This document shows positions 6,996-17,100 of a DNA stretch of 37,964 nt, piece by piece. Each line of letters begins with the position of its first letter. Within the stretch, counting starts at the first letter, position 1. The stretch is from Candidatus Micrarchaeota archaeon (GTDB lineage: Archaea > Micrarchaeota > Micrarchaeia > Anstonellales > JAGGXE01), in contig JAGGXE010000015.1 of the NCBI GenBank assembly GCA_021163225.1, positions 1 to 37,964 of the forward strand, given 5' to 3'. The notes beneath the pieces were generated by a model. That model was not told the origin of the DNA. It saw nothing but the letters and a program-made list of their open reading frames with translations, and made no database searches. Position numbers and translations under genes: made by a program.

Positions 6996-7982
6996 GTGTT
7001 GAAGATGCAACCGATAGAGCACAGGTACGAAAACGGTATCGATGAACACGGGGTAATACGCAATGTTGCGGTTCTGCTAGTATTACTTGTTTCGATAACC
7101 CATGCAGAAAGCATATGCAGGATAGCCCATATGACTTGGGTGGTTACGGCGCTCTTCATAGCAGGTGGCGCGGTGATAGTTGCATACATGATAGGTAGGG
7201 GAACGAACAACCCAAAACTTCTGTACTGGAGCAAAAGCGAGGTGGGGACAATCGTAACAACAGTGATATTGGTAGGTGTAATACTGGGTACGTTTTTCGT
7301 TCTCTGCAGACCTGACATACTACCCGTAGCAGGGGAAGGGTTTTATGATGCAGTGCACGGATACCTCGACGGGTTAAGGACGGATGCGATGGAAACCGCA
7401 GAAACACTCGTACTCCAAGGGTTCAACGACCAGTTCGAAGCCACCGCCTACTGGTTCGTAGGATATCCGATACTCGGTGGTGCCGGAGCATCACATACCG
7501 CATACAGATTGGCTCTGAACGCAGAACGTCAATCACTGTTCAACTATGTAATGATCGCATTGACATCTCTGAACATCCAACTCTTACTCATGGATTTCCT
7601 CGTCAAGGTAACCTTAGAATACCTGTTACCGATAGGGATAATAGTACGTCTCATCCCGCCGGCGAAGGATGCGGGCAACTTTCTGATAGCGTTCGCGCTC
7701 GGTGTTGTACTCGTGTATCCGTCAGCGTACTACCTGTTCATGAAAGTGGATGAAAGGATGGCCGGTGGAGACGGATTTCCGATACCGCCGAATGTGATTA
7801 ACGGATTCATCAAACCGATAAACATACCCGATGATGTAGGTGTGGCATGGGTCGACCCGCAACCCGAGATAGACAAAACCGCCAAATACCTTTACTACGG
7901 GATATTCATGCCCAACTTCGTGATAGTTTTAACTTCAACGTTCGTTGTATCGCTGTACTCGGCTATGAGAGGTGCGATGTAG
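6996..7982 (+). CDS. A2: multi-pass exported membrane protein of the same family
   Basis: 328 residues from the GTG at 6996 (TTG 6999 and ATG 7005 are alternatives, and GGGCGGGA just upstream is a weak ribosome site). A hydrophobic signal segment (about 23-37, ending THA) is followed by TM1 with AYMIGRGTNNPKLLYWSKSE and TM2. After an outer loop come TM3, the loop IIVRLIPPAKDAGNFLIAF, TM4 ending VLVYPSAYYLF, a short outer loop and TM5. It is the shortest member: the second outer loop has no cysteines and the protein stops straight after TM5, without the conserved Gly-Gly-Glu-Val tail. It lies 17 bases after A1 and abuts A3 (TAG-ATG). Confidence 0.78.
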   Translation: MLKMQPIEHRYENGIDEHGVIRNVAVLLVLLVSITHAESICRIAHMTWVVTALFIAGGAVIVAYMIGRGTNNPKLLYWSKSEVGTIVTTVILVGVILGTFFVLCRPDILPVAGEGFYDAVHGYLDGLRTDAMETAETLVLQGFNDQFEATAYWFVGYPILGGAGASHTAYRLALNAERQSLFNYVMIALTSLNIQLLLMDFLVKVTLEYLLPIGIIVRLIPPAKDAGNFLIAFALGVVLVYPSAYYLFMKVDERMAGGDGFPIPPNVINGFIKPINIPDDVGVAWVDPQPEIDKTAKYLYYGIFMPNFVIVLTSTFVVSLYSAMRGAM

Positions 7983-10691
7983 ATGAATAAACAGACAACG
8001 ATGGCATTGGTGTTCATCTTCATAACGGTTAACTTGCTCCATGCAGAGGTACGTATCGATCAAACGAATATCACAACAACTGTTGAACAGGCAACCTTAC
8101 CGACGGCACCAATCTATTACCCGTGGCTGGTACATTGGCGCATTATTGCCATCATACTGATGTTCATCTCACTGATAATCCTCATCGCAGTCAGATGGTT
8201 GTCGAAGATAGCAAACCTCCCCCAGGTCACGGCATGGGCAGATGTCGAGATCGGTCAGGTATTCGTATCCGCTCTGATCCTGGTCTTCGTGATAACAGTG
8301 CTCGGATTCTTGGATTGGTTGATGTTACAGTTTTCGGAGTACATCATCGATGTAACCGGCGGTACGGAATCGCCTTATGCGCATCTGTGCGATTCGATAA
8401 ACACCACCTGCGGACTGCAACTCTCGGTTGAGTACGTGCGCGAACTGGAAGATTTCGGTGAACGTGCCGTCAAGGATATAATGAAGAGTAACAAGGTGAT
8501 AGGGGAGGCGGCAACCACAAGTCGCGGTGTAACTTCCAACACGATACTCCTCGGGTTCCTCGGGAGTTCTTACATGCCCAACGCGGGCAAAACCGTACTG
8601 ATGGAGAGGAACAGTAAACTCGTAAGATACTATAATATGGTGCTGGGGGGACTCGGTGCACAGGAATTCTTCCTGGACAAACTCATATACATCATCGCAC
8701 CGTTTTCGATCATACTCGGCATCATACTGAGGTCGTTCTTTGTCACAAGACGGGTAGGCGGAACGTTGATAGCGTTCGGAAGCGTGCTGTTGGGTGTGGT
8801 ACCGCTTCTCTACATGTTCGCATGGTACACGTACGCGAACGCGGCCTATGGCGGGTTGGAAGGAGTGACACTGCAAAAAGCGAACGTTTCATGTCCTGAG
8901 GAATGTCTGCTGACACCGCCGAAGTACGTCGTCAAAACCAACGAGTCCGTCTACAACGTTCTCAACGATGTCGAACTGAACGATACGCTCGAAACAATAG
9001 AGAACGAAGGGGAGGAATCGGTGGAAGAGATAATAAACTGCAGTTCTGCATGCGAAGGGTGTAGTTACGAATGTCGTGTTCTGCCGATGCAACCGGCACA
9101 GTGTAACTGTAACGAGACGGCGTGCGCAAACTGTCCTATGGAATGCAAGATCTTCAGAAACAGAACCGATTGTGAGACAGGTTGCAATTGTCCTGACTTC
9201 TGCAAAGCAGATTTCAGCGAGTTTCTCAATCCTGAAAACAACTGTTCAACATGCGAAGGTTGTCCCACACATTGCAGGTACTGGTACAGGGACCCTTGGG
9301 GAAATGTGAGACCACCATCTGAGATGTGTAACATTACTGCATGTCAGAATTGCGAATGTAAGGTCTATCTTCCCGATAAGAACAGTATAGATTGCGATTA
9401 CGCATGCAGGGATTGTCCGGAACATTGCAGGGTCATCTACGCGGGCGGGTCAACGGAAGACCTGTTACCTCCAGACTGTAATTCTTCGGGTTGTCAGATA
9501 TGTCCGGACTACTGTAAGGCAACGTATTCGGCGGGCGAAGGATGTGCAGAACCGTTACCGCCTATGGAAAGTGCACCATGGTATATAGACTGGTGTTACG
9601 AATGTCCCGCATCGTGCAAGATGACGGCACTGTTTGACGAGGATAACTCAGCCAAACCTAATCTGTGCACGATGTCACCGTTCTCGGAGTACTGTGGAAG
9701 TTGCAGTGATGAGATCAACGAGATACCGCCGATCTGCGAACCTTACGACCCAGCGCCCACTTCAGCAGGTAACTGCCGTGCCTGTCCCGAAGAATACAGG
9801 GTGCTGTTGCGCGCACCGGACGGCGAAGTTCTGCGCCCGAACACGTTCCTGAGGCCGGGGGAATGTGGGTCCGACAAGTGTCCGGAATCCTGTTATTCGG
9901 TCGTGGACGTGGTTGTAAACGAGATGTGTCCGCCGTACAACTCTTCCGCATCATCGGGTTGCGAAGCGTGTCCGTACGAGTGCAGGTTATCCTATCCTGG
10001 TCGCGGATTGTCTTGTCCTGATGCGTGTGACGAGTGCGACAGATCATGCATGCTCAACCTCTCTACCGTTCATGTGAAGATATGTATGGAGTACAACGAA
10101 TCCGTTCCTCCGGAGAACTGCGCCGGATGTCCCATGGCTTGCAGGATAAACAATTCGGTGACTGTGTGCGACATGTTAAACACAGGGAACTGTTCCGATG
10201 CAGCGTGTCCTTCGGAATGTAAGATCACCGTTAACGCATCGCATTACCTCCAGGAAACCGAGAACCTCGGGTGTTTCGGATGTCCGTTGTACTGTCGTCT
10301 CGCCTCCGGACCATTACCTGGATGCCCTGCAACGTGTTACGTATCATCCCTGCTCCCCTGCCCGGAATACTGCAAATTCGAACCGCCGAAGAAACCCTGT
10401 GACGTATGCCTTGACTGTCACCCCGATTGCCTCAACAAACCTGCGTTCAGAACGGATTGCGGAGAGGTGTGCGGAGGAACCAACGAGTACCTGGGCATCA
10501 GTATGAGCGATCTGATAAGTTCAGGGTTCGGTGCACAAGGTAGAAAGGATACAAAGACGTTGGGTCTGCTGATAATACCTGCTCTCGTTCTGCCCGTCAT
10601 CGTCATAATAGTTGTGTTATCGTTTACACAAAAACTATCGTATACGTTGGGTGGTGACATTGAGATACCTGGAATCGGTAAATTCTTATAA
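7983..10691 (+). CDS. A3: family member with giant cysteine-rich ectodomain
   Basis: 902 residues. Signal peptide 1-21 (LLHA). TM1/TM2 are joined by WLSKIANLPQVTAWADVEIG. Outer loop 1 contains PNAG (about 199-202). TM3/TM4 are joined by IILRSFFVTRRVGGTLIAF. The second outer loop is expanded to about 540 residues (300-840) with roughly 70 cysteines in about 15-17 copies of a module of the form C-x2-C-P-x2-C-K/R, often preceded by C-x3-C, plus many N-x-S/T sequons. TM5 and the tail TLGGDIEIPGIGKFL close the protein. The modules should form disulfides or bind metal outside the cell, giving a stiff stalk or adhesive domain. The exact fold is unknown. Confidence 0.82.
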   Translation: MNKQTTMALVFIFITVNLLHAEVRIDQTNITTTVEQATLPTAPIYYPWLVHWRIIAIILMFISLIILIAVRWLSKIANLPQVTAWADVEIGQVFVSALILVFVITVLGFLDWLMLQFSEYIIDVTGGTESPYAHLCDSINTTCGLQLSVEYVRELEDFGERAVKDIMKSNKVIGEAATTSRGVTSNTILLGFLGSSYMPNAGKTVLMERNSKLVRYYNMVLGGLGAQEFFLDKLIYIIAPFSIILGIILRSFFVTRRVGGTLIAFGSVLLGVVPLLYMFAWYTYANAAYGGLEGVTLQKANVSCPEECLLTPPKYVVKTNESVYNVLNDVELNDTLETIENEGEESVEEIINCSSACEGCSYECRVLPMQPAQCNCNETACANCPMECKIFRNRTDCETGCNCPDFCKADFSEFLNPENNCSTCEGCPTHCRYWYRDPWGNVRPPSEMCNITACQNCECKVYLPDKNSIDCDYACRDCPEHCRVIYAGGSTEDLLPPDCNSSGCQICPDYCKATYSAGEGCAEPLPPMESAPWYIDWCYECPASCKMTALFDEDNSAKPNLCTMSPFSEYCGSCSDEINEIPPICEPYDPAPTSAGNCRACPEEYRVLLRAPDGEVLRPNTFLRPGECGSDKCPESCYSVVDVVVNEMCPPYNSSASSGCEACPYECRLSYPGRGLSCPDACDECDRSCMLNLSTVHVKICMEYNESVPPENCAGCPMACRINNSVTVCDMLNTGNCSDAACPSECKITVNASHYLQETENLGCFGCPLYCRLASGPLPGCPATCYVSSLLPCPEYCKFEPPKKPCDVCLDCHPDCLNKPAFRTDCGEVCGGTNEYLGISMSDLISSGFGAQGRKDTKTLGLLIIPALVLPVIVIIVVLSFTQKLSYTLGGDIEIPGIGKFL

Positions 10692-10692
10692 G

Positions 10693-11778
10693 ATGACAAA
10701 GGTTGCCTTAACCTGTCTGCTACTCATCATAATGTTAGTGCAAGATGTACGTGCTACCGAACTTCCGGAAATCGAGAACTACACGGGCATCCCCTTCCAT
10801 GAAGGTAGTGCAGAAGAGTTTGTCAAAGCAGCGGTGAGACCATGGATACTGCCGTCGCTCATAGCGTTGATCATAGCAGCAATCCTGCTCACAATCTTTA
10901 CAATCGCCGCTTACATAACTGGTTACAGACCCTGGTTAGCGAACGCGAAAATAGAATGGTACCAATACGCCGCCACGGTAATCCTTCTTGTGTTGATAAT
11001 CTTCATAGTGAAATCCGCGAACATAATAGGTGTTGTGATGGCGGGCGAGATGGGGTACGATGTAACCGGAAGCGAAAGCAGGGAACTGTGGAAGATAGCG
11101 CTCGGTAGAACTTCCTCGGAAATAATAAGGATGTACGGACTGTTAAACGATACCTTGAGCGTATCACACTATGTAGGGTACGAAGGGTCGAAAGGTGCCT
11201 CGTGCAATTTCCTGTCCGTAGGGTTTTCGCTCTCCTTATGTTCGGCGATGAACTCTCTACAAATGGCGACAGGTACGCTGAGTTCTACTGTTTACACCAA
11301 CCTGTTGAGCGTTTACAGTATACTGCATATCATAGTCCTGGGCGGAACGGTGTTCATGAGTGTGTTGATGCCCATAGGGTTGTTCCTGAGATGTTTTCAG
11401 ATAACGCGAAGGTTCGGTGGTGTGCTCGTAGTGGTTGCATTGGCATTCTACACCGTCTATCCGTTAAGTGTGCTCGCGGCGTATGCGGTAGCGGACAATG
11501 CAGACATACCCAACTATGTATCGTTGGATGACGTTGTTAAAGATGATTCCGGAGACCTGATAGAATGTAACCCTCTCGACCCGGAACAGGCCCACAACGT
11601 AACCATGACGTTCGCCGATAACGTAATGGATAAAACCGATGAGGTCGTAGAATACGTGATGTTCCGCGGGATCATCACACAGGTGTTTGCATTGACTATT
11701 ACCTTGGCAATAGTAAGATGGGGTCTCAGCGCAATCGGTGCGGTCGTTAACATATTCACGTTGACACGGTTGATATAG
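10693..11778 (+). CDS. A4: multi-pass exported membrane protein of the same family
   Basis: 361 residues from the ATG two bases after the A3 stop. An upstream in-frame codon exists inside A3, but the signal peptide (MTKVALTCLLLIIMLVQ, cut near VRA) fixes this start. TM1/TM2 are linked by AYITGYRPWLANAKIEWYQY. Outer loop 1 has two cysteines. TM3/TM4 are linked by GLFLRCFQITRRFGGVLVVV, with VYPLSVLAAY ending TM4. Outer loop 2 is short and acidic with one cysteine. TM5 is followed by a diverged tail, SAIGAVVNIFTLTRLI. It abuts A5 (TAG-ATG). The function is inferred only from the array. Confidence 0.8.
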   Translation: MTKVALTCLLLIIMLVQDVRATELPEIENYTGIPFHEGSAEEFVKAAVRPWILPSLIALIIAAILLTIFTIAAYITGYRPWLANAKIEWYQYAATVILLVLIIFIVKSANIIGVVMAGEMGYDVTGSESRELWKIALGRTSSEIIRMYGLLNDTLSVSHYVGYEGSKGASCNFLSVGFSLSLCSAMNSLQMATGTLSSTVYTNLLSVYSILHIIVLGGTVFMSVLMPIGLFLRCFQITRRFGGVLVVVALAFYTVYPLSVLAAYAVADNADIPNYVSLDDVVKDDSGDLIECNPLDPEQAHNVTMTFADNVMDKTDEVVEYVMFRGIITQVFALTITLAIVRWGLSAIGAVVNIFTLTRLI

Positions 11779-12963
11779 ATGGTACTCGAAGAGAAGACAG
11801 TATTGGTGTATGCGTTCCTCGCGCTTGCCGTCGTCACGGGCGCGGCTAACGCCGCGCCCTGGGACGACATAGCCGACAGAAGGGGTAACATCGACCGTCT
11901 GACGTGTGACGTGCTCGGGTTTAACAACGATTGGGTTATACTGTCCGTCATCGCGTTAGGTATAGCGGCAGGTATAATAACTGTAATATACATGGTAAGC
12001 AAACTCATCGGTTCTGCGCAAGGTGTGGCGTTCTGTCGTGCCGAGATAGGTCAACTCGTGTTCAGTGCTATCATAATAATAGCCACTTTCACAGTCGTGG
12101 ACACATTCATATGCAGCGGTTTTCTAACAGGGGCGGTACTGGGTTTAGATTTTTGCGACAATCCGTTAGACTGCACACAAGTGTACGCAAAAACGTCGAT
12201 CCTGTACTCGCATTTTCTCACCCAGATCTACCGTTACAACCAAGGTGTGTTGGAGGTAAGAGCTTCGCAGAACCGATGGGACCCATATTTTGCTTTCGTC
12301 TTCTTTGGAGGAGGGATCGGGAAATATTTCACTCCGAATGCGGGCGATTTTGGGTTCTCAGGCGTGTACTCTTCAGGAATGATGCTGGCTCTCGGTTACC
12401 TGTTCAACTCCTACTTGATATGGTACGTGCTATTGTTCGGTATCTATGCATTCCCGTTCCTGTTTCCGATCGGAATCGTGTTAAGATGTATACCTGCACT
12501 CAGACATATAGGAGGTGTGTTCCTGGCATTGTCCATAGTATTCCTTGTGATCTATCCGTTCGCCTTCTCCATAGGTGAATCAACCGTGGGATGCGGCGTG
12601 TATAAATGCATATCATACTGTGCTGATTGGCCCCCGCGAAACGTTACTGAGATGTACAGTACAATGTACGGAAAGGAGGGTTCTGAAGGATGGTACCCGT
12701 GGACGGTTCCGGATTACGACCCCGGTGAAGAAACCGATAGAATTGCAGGTATGGAAGGACCTGAGAAATACAGCCTACCCATTCTCGTAGACCTAACTCC
12801 TGAGGGAGGGAAAGGTAATGTAGCGGGTATACATGTATGCACATTCTTAAAGGCAGTGTTCATACCGATCGTTGTATGGATCGTGATAATAGTGGCCGTC
12901 AGAGAGTTATCCAGATTACTCGGGCAGGAAGTAGATATCAGCAGATTGGGTGAAATGATATGA
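11779..12963 (+). CDS. A5: multi-pass exported membrane protein of the same family
   Basis: 394 residues. Signal peptide about 1-25 (ends ANA). TM1/TM2 are joined by IYMVSKLIGSAQGVAFCRAE. Outer loop 1 includes TPNAG (about 186-190), also present in A1 and A3. TM3/TM4 are joined by GIVLRCIPALRHIGGVFLAL and end VIYPFAF. Outer loop 2 has a small cysteine cluster (GCGVYKCISYC). TM5 is followed by the best example of the family tail, LLGQEVDISRLGEMI. A 9-bp GC palindrome lies in the signal-peptide codons (11838-11859). The stop overlaps the A6 start by four bases (ATGA). Confidence 0.8.
   Translation: MVLEEKTVLVYAFLALAVVTGAANAAPWDDIADRRGNIDRLTCDVLGFNNDWVILSVIALGIAAGIITVIYMVSKLIGSAQGVAFCRAEIGQLVFSAIIIIATFTVVDTFICSGFLTGAVLGLDFCDNPLDCTQVYAKTSILYSHFLTQIYRYNQGVLEVRASQNRWDPYFAFVFFGGGIGKYFTPNAGDFGFSGVYSSGMMLALGYLFNSYLIWYVLLFGIYAFPFLFPIGIVLRCIPALRHIGGVFLALSIVFLVIYPFAFSIGESTVGCGVYKCISYCADWPPRNVTEMYSTMYGKEGSEGWYPWTVPDYDPGEETDRIAGMEGPEKYSLPILVDLTPEGGKGNVAGIHVCTFLKAVFIPIVVWIVIIVAVRELSRLLGQEVDISRLGEMI
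11838..11859. repeat. Perfect GC-rich palindrome in A5 signal-peptide codons
   Basis: Arms GGGCGCGGC and GCCGCGCCC pair over 9 bp around TAAC. It overlaps the codons of the predicted signal-peptidase site about 60 bases into the gene. Confidence 0.9.
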
Positions 12964-14144
12964 TAAAAGATGTTGTGAATGGATGGTGTAGAGATACCAA
13001 ATCGATGTTGTGCATAATCGCGTTTGTAATCCTTGGGTCACTCCTATTTGCCGGATGCATAAACGTACCGCATACACTTCCGGAAGGGTACGAAAGCGAA
13101 TATATCGAATATATCGAAAAGGTAAAGGTGATGAATCAGACAACCCTTGCAGGCGGGACAGAAGCGCCGGGTGGTGTTTCGTGGCTCGTGTACGCTATAA
13201 CCGCTGTGTTTCTCATGGGTACGGCGGCTATCGTACTGTACATGTTAGGGGCAGGATTGAACATCGAACCGCTCAAAAGGTATGCGACCAGCGAACTGTT
13301 GCAGACGGTAGCATCAGCGATATTGATCGCGTTCATTGTTGCTTTACTCTACGGGTTGTACGTCTTCATCATAGATTCGTTCATGGGCGGACCGGAGGCA
13401 ATGGTGTTGTGCGGGGCACAGACTAACAGGATGACCGTGAAGGATCCGATCAAGTTTGCAGAATGTAAGACACAGGAAAAACTTGACCGGCTGAATGAGA
13501 TGTGGGACACGGTCTACCGTGCCAATGAAGGCATGGAAAGGTTAACATCTACGTGTATCATGTTGCTGGGGATAAATGTGTACTGCTTCGACTGGTCACC
13601 GGGACTGAGAAAACAGGTGGGTATGGCGCATACGTTGGCAGACCGTATCACAACGCTCGAAGTAATCCTGCACATGGAGTACGGTCTGCTTCAATACGTG
13701 TTTGCTAACATGTTGGTATGGTTCCTTCCGTTAGGGCTTGTGCTGCGCGTTCTGCCGCCGACGCGCGGTGCAGGCGGTATGCTGATCGCGTTAGCCATAG
13801 GGTTCTATTTCGTCTACCCGACATTGATATTCGTGATGGACCCATCTTACGCGCGGCCGGAACTGAACGCACCGCTGACGTTTGACGAGGGTGATATGAC
13901 CGAATGTTATCAGGGATTCAGAGGAGCGGTCGCGCTTGCAACCAATACGTTCCTGATAGACCAGGGCGGGTTGAGCATGGTCAGTTACGAGACCGTTGCA
14001 AACAGGTTGACATATCTGACCATGGAGGCGATATACATACCGTTCGTGGCGTTTGTCGTAACTCTGCTGTTCGTCAAAACGTTGTCCGCGCTGTTCGGTG
14101 CAGAACCGTCGCACATGATGAGATTGGTTACCAAACTAGGGTGA
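12960..14144 (+). CDS. A6: family member with lipoprotein-type signal
   Basis: 394 residues. The N-terminus differs from its siblings: a lipobox LLFAGC (Cys33) ends the hydrophobic signal, suggesting a lipid-anchored mature N-terminus. TM1/TM2 are joined by YMLGAGLNIEPLKRYATSEL. Outer loop 1 has cysteines. TM3/TM4 are joined by GLVLRVLPPTRGAGGMLIAL, with YFVYPTLIFV ending TM4. The second outer loop is short. TM5 is followed by LSALFGAEPSHMMRLVTKLG, a diverged form of the family tail. The ATG overlaps the A5 stop. A GGGTGAT at its own 3' end serves as ribosome site for the next gene. Confidence 0.8.
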   Translation: MIKDVVNGWCRDTKSMLCIIAFVILGSLLFAGCINVPHTLPEGYESEYIEYIEKVKVMNQTTLAGGTEAPGGVSWLVYAITAVFLMGTAAIVLYMLGAGLNIEPLKRYATSELLQTVASAILIAFIVALLYGLYVFIIDSFMGGPEAMVLCGAQTNRMTVKDPIKFAECKTQEKLDRLNEMWDTVYRANEGMERLTSTCIMLLGINVYCFDWSPGLRKQVGMAHTLADRITTLEVILHMEYGLLQYVFANMLVWFLPLGLVLRVLPPTRGAGGMLIALAIGFYFVYPTLIFVMDPSYARPELNAPLTFDEGDMTECYQGFRGAVALATNTFLIDQGGLSMVSYETVANRLTYLTMEAIYIPFVAFVVTLLFVKTLSALFGAEPSHMMRLVTKLG

Positions 14145-14150
14145 TAACCT

Positions 14151-17100
14151 ATGGACAAGAGAAAGCTCGTTGTAACGGTTACATTTGTTTTCCTGTTGAT
14201 GCTCAGCGGTTGCGTTACTATCGGCCAAACTACCTACGAATCGAACACTAGCACGATGGAGGAGAGGAGTAGATGCATCAACAACTGCATCGCCATGGTA
14301 TGCGGTGAGGCTGAATACTCACGGAAACCGGAATTTTCTCCGTGCGAGATGGTGTTCAACCAAACAAACAACGAAACGATAACACCTGATGATTTCAGCA
14401 TGGAAAGGACTGCAATCAACCTGTACAATGCAAAGTGCAGTTTCGAACGTATGGATGAAAAACTTGCCAGAAAAATGAAGATGTCCCAGGGGAACCTGTG
14501 GATCAATACATTCAGGTTCGGGATAGGTGAAAGTTTCTCGGATTACGAAGAATCGAGGTTGTATTTTCCGATAACCGATAAATTCTGTATGCTGAACCCG
14601 AAAGGAACAAAAGACAGATACATGAACTATCTGAACACCTCGGGAATAGGCGGGCATTGTGTGTACAACGACACAGCGGAAGGTTGGGTGTGCATAGACC
14701 CCACGGGTGAAACTGTCGGAGATGTGTACACAGTGCCGAGAGGAAGGGTTGACGCACCGGTCATAAACCTCAGCGCTAAATTGAATTGCGAACATGCCTG
14801 CGATGTTGTATGGGCATCCGAACTCGGAATTTGCACAACTCCGGAACATCATCCTGCGTTCCTCGATGAAAACGCTTCCTACAAAATGAGCAACGTAACC
14901 TTCTACGGATACACCCATTGTAAAAATCCGGAAGAGGGGGCAGGTGGGTACGGTGATAAATGCGTCAACTGTGTGGATGCGGGCATCAGCGGTCTTCCCA
15001 CATGCACCGCACCGTCGGTCGGTTGCGGATGTATGACGCCTTTCAAGGATGCAGGGTGTTACAACGAAACCAACTATTCACAGATGGTCGAAACCGCACA
15101 ATTGAAAACGGTTGATTGGAGATGGTACGCTGAACAGTTGTACAACCAGTACAAGCACGAAATCGCAACCGGTTACGGCGGTGTTACAACACCTGAACCT
15201 TCGACATCCGAATCCTACTCACTGTCCGGATTCATCGTGGACCCTGACGACATAAATATCGATGATTTTGACAGCAGTTGTCTGCGTAATGAGTTCTATA
15301 ATCGATGTGAAATATACGCGATTGAGAACGAACTCGCCGGTTCAACGGACGAGGCAAGACATTGGTGCGAAGGGTTTGCGGACGAACATTGGGATAACTA
15401 TACGGACTGTCTGAAGTACACATATCTGACGTACTTGAACAATACAATACCTTATTGGGAAGATGTGATCTTACATAACTTCTGCGACCTGCCGGACAGT
15501 TGTACAGATGCCGGATTAGACCTCAATGATGTTTCTGAATACATATATCGAGGAAGCTTTGACGATTGGGTAGACGAAAACGGAGTACACCTTGAACACG
15601 ACCCCGATGGTCATCACCACTATTCCGATGAAGAGTTGTACTGTATCTACGAAGTGTGCAGCACGTATTTCGGAGGAACCAACGATGTATGCAACGGTCT
15701 CATACCTGAGATGTCGGATTTCCCGGGTGAATCAGTGGAATGCCAGAGGTGTTATGAAGAATGTGTTAATAACATAGATGATTGCAGAGGTTGGGCGCGC
15801 GAAAATGTAATGTGCGTTGATGAGCGTGTGCTTTTGGAAAATGCACTAGGATATGCCATAGATGATTTCGATAGCCATCGTTGCGATTACAACGACACGT
15901 TCTACAGATGTATGAAACATGTGATGGACGCGGTCGTTCACGGCGAAGAAACCGTTACCCTCCATAATCCTTATACAGGGATGGAGTTCGAATGTCAGAG
16001 CAGTGCTGAATGCATGTCCGGACTGTGCAGTAAGGATAAATACCATGCAGTCCGATGCGTGAACATGACAAGCCCGGGTCACGTTGGTGAGATAGAATGC
16101 GGACTCACCGGGTCCTACAGGTTCAGGCCCGGTTACCGTGACCACCAGAACATAAGCACGGAAGTGATATGGAATGTGGGATGGTACGTTGGTAAATGGG
16201 TGGTTGATACAGATTGCGATTCAAGATGGAAAAAGGAGACAAAAGAAGTTCCTGTGTTCGGTGAGGTGGCGGACGACGGGTCGCTGGTAGTGTTCGCATC
16301 TCCAGAGGTGTTCGATGAGTTGACCTTTGTCAAAGAATGTAACGTACCGGCCGGAAGTTACGAGGTATTGGAAAACCTAACAATATCTGACTTAACCGAG
16401 ATATTGGAAAGTAACGGGTATGAAGTGGGCGGCAGTGATGATTTCCCACTCATCATATACCGAGGTTTGGGCGGCCAGGATGACCGCTATTCCGATGTCC
16501 TGCCGACCGTTGCAGATATCACAAAGGACGGAATAAATTTCTGTATCGGTGCTCTTGAAACCGCATATGCTACACACAAATGGACATGGGACGATATAAT
16601 ATGGCGGGATGACCCGAGATGGAACCCTGGGCTGAAATGTGTTGTTATCGCAACACATGCTCTGAAACTGACAGATACGGGAATCTGCGGGAACGCTTCC
16701 AGAGTAGAATACAGGGATTACGGATGGTGCGAACCGTGCACATACGAAACGATGGCTGTCCAGAAGGTCAGTACCATCGAACCCTATTGTCCGGCAGGAA
16801 GCATTGACGAGTACGGTAACAAAAAAACCTTCTGCGTCTTCAAACAGGGTGACAGATGCGATGAGGATGTCCTGGGGTCGTCCGTTGAAGGATGCGGTGA
16901 CAACGACGGATCAGATGCAATGTGTACTGATTGCAGATATGCACCGAAAGAGGATTACGGATGCTGGAGACATAGAGATGAAAAATGGCCGAACATCTAC
17001 CCTGGCGTCACATACCTTTACAATCAGATTCAGTACTACCAGAAGAACAACATCATCCCTGTTCTGGATTTGAGATATTTACCTGACAGTGCGCTCACAA

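Noticed and set aside
8880-10500. Cysteine-rich region of A3 as a multi-cluster Fe-S ferredoxin
   Set aside because: The spacing is not C-x2-C-x2-C-x3-C-P. The domain follows exported TM segments and carries N-glycosylation sequons, so it is outside the cell.
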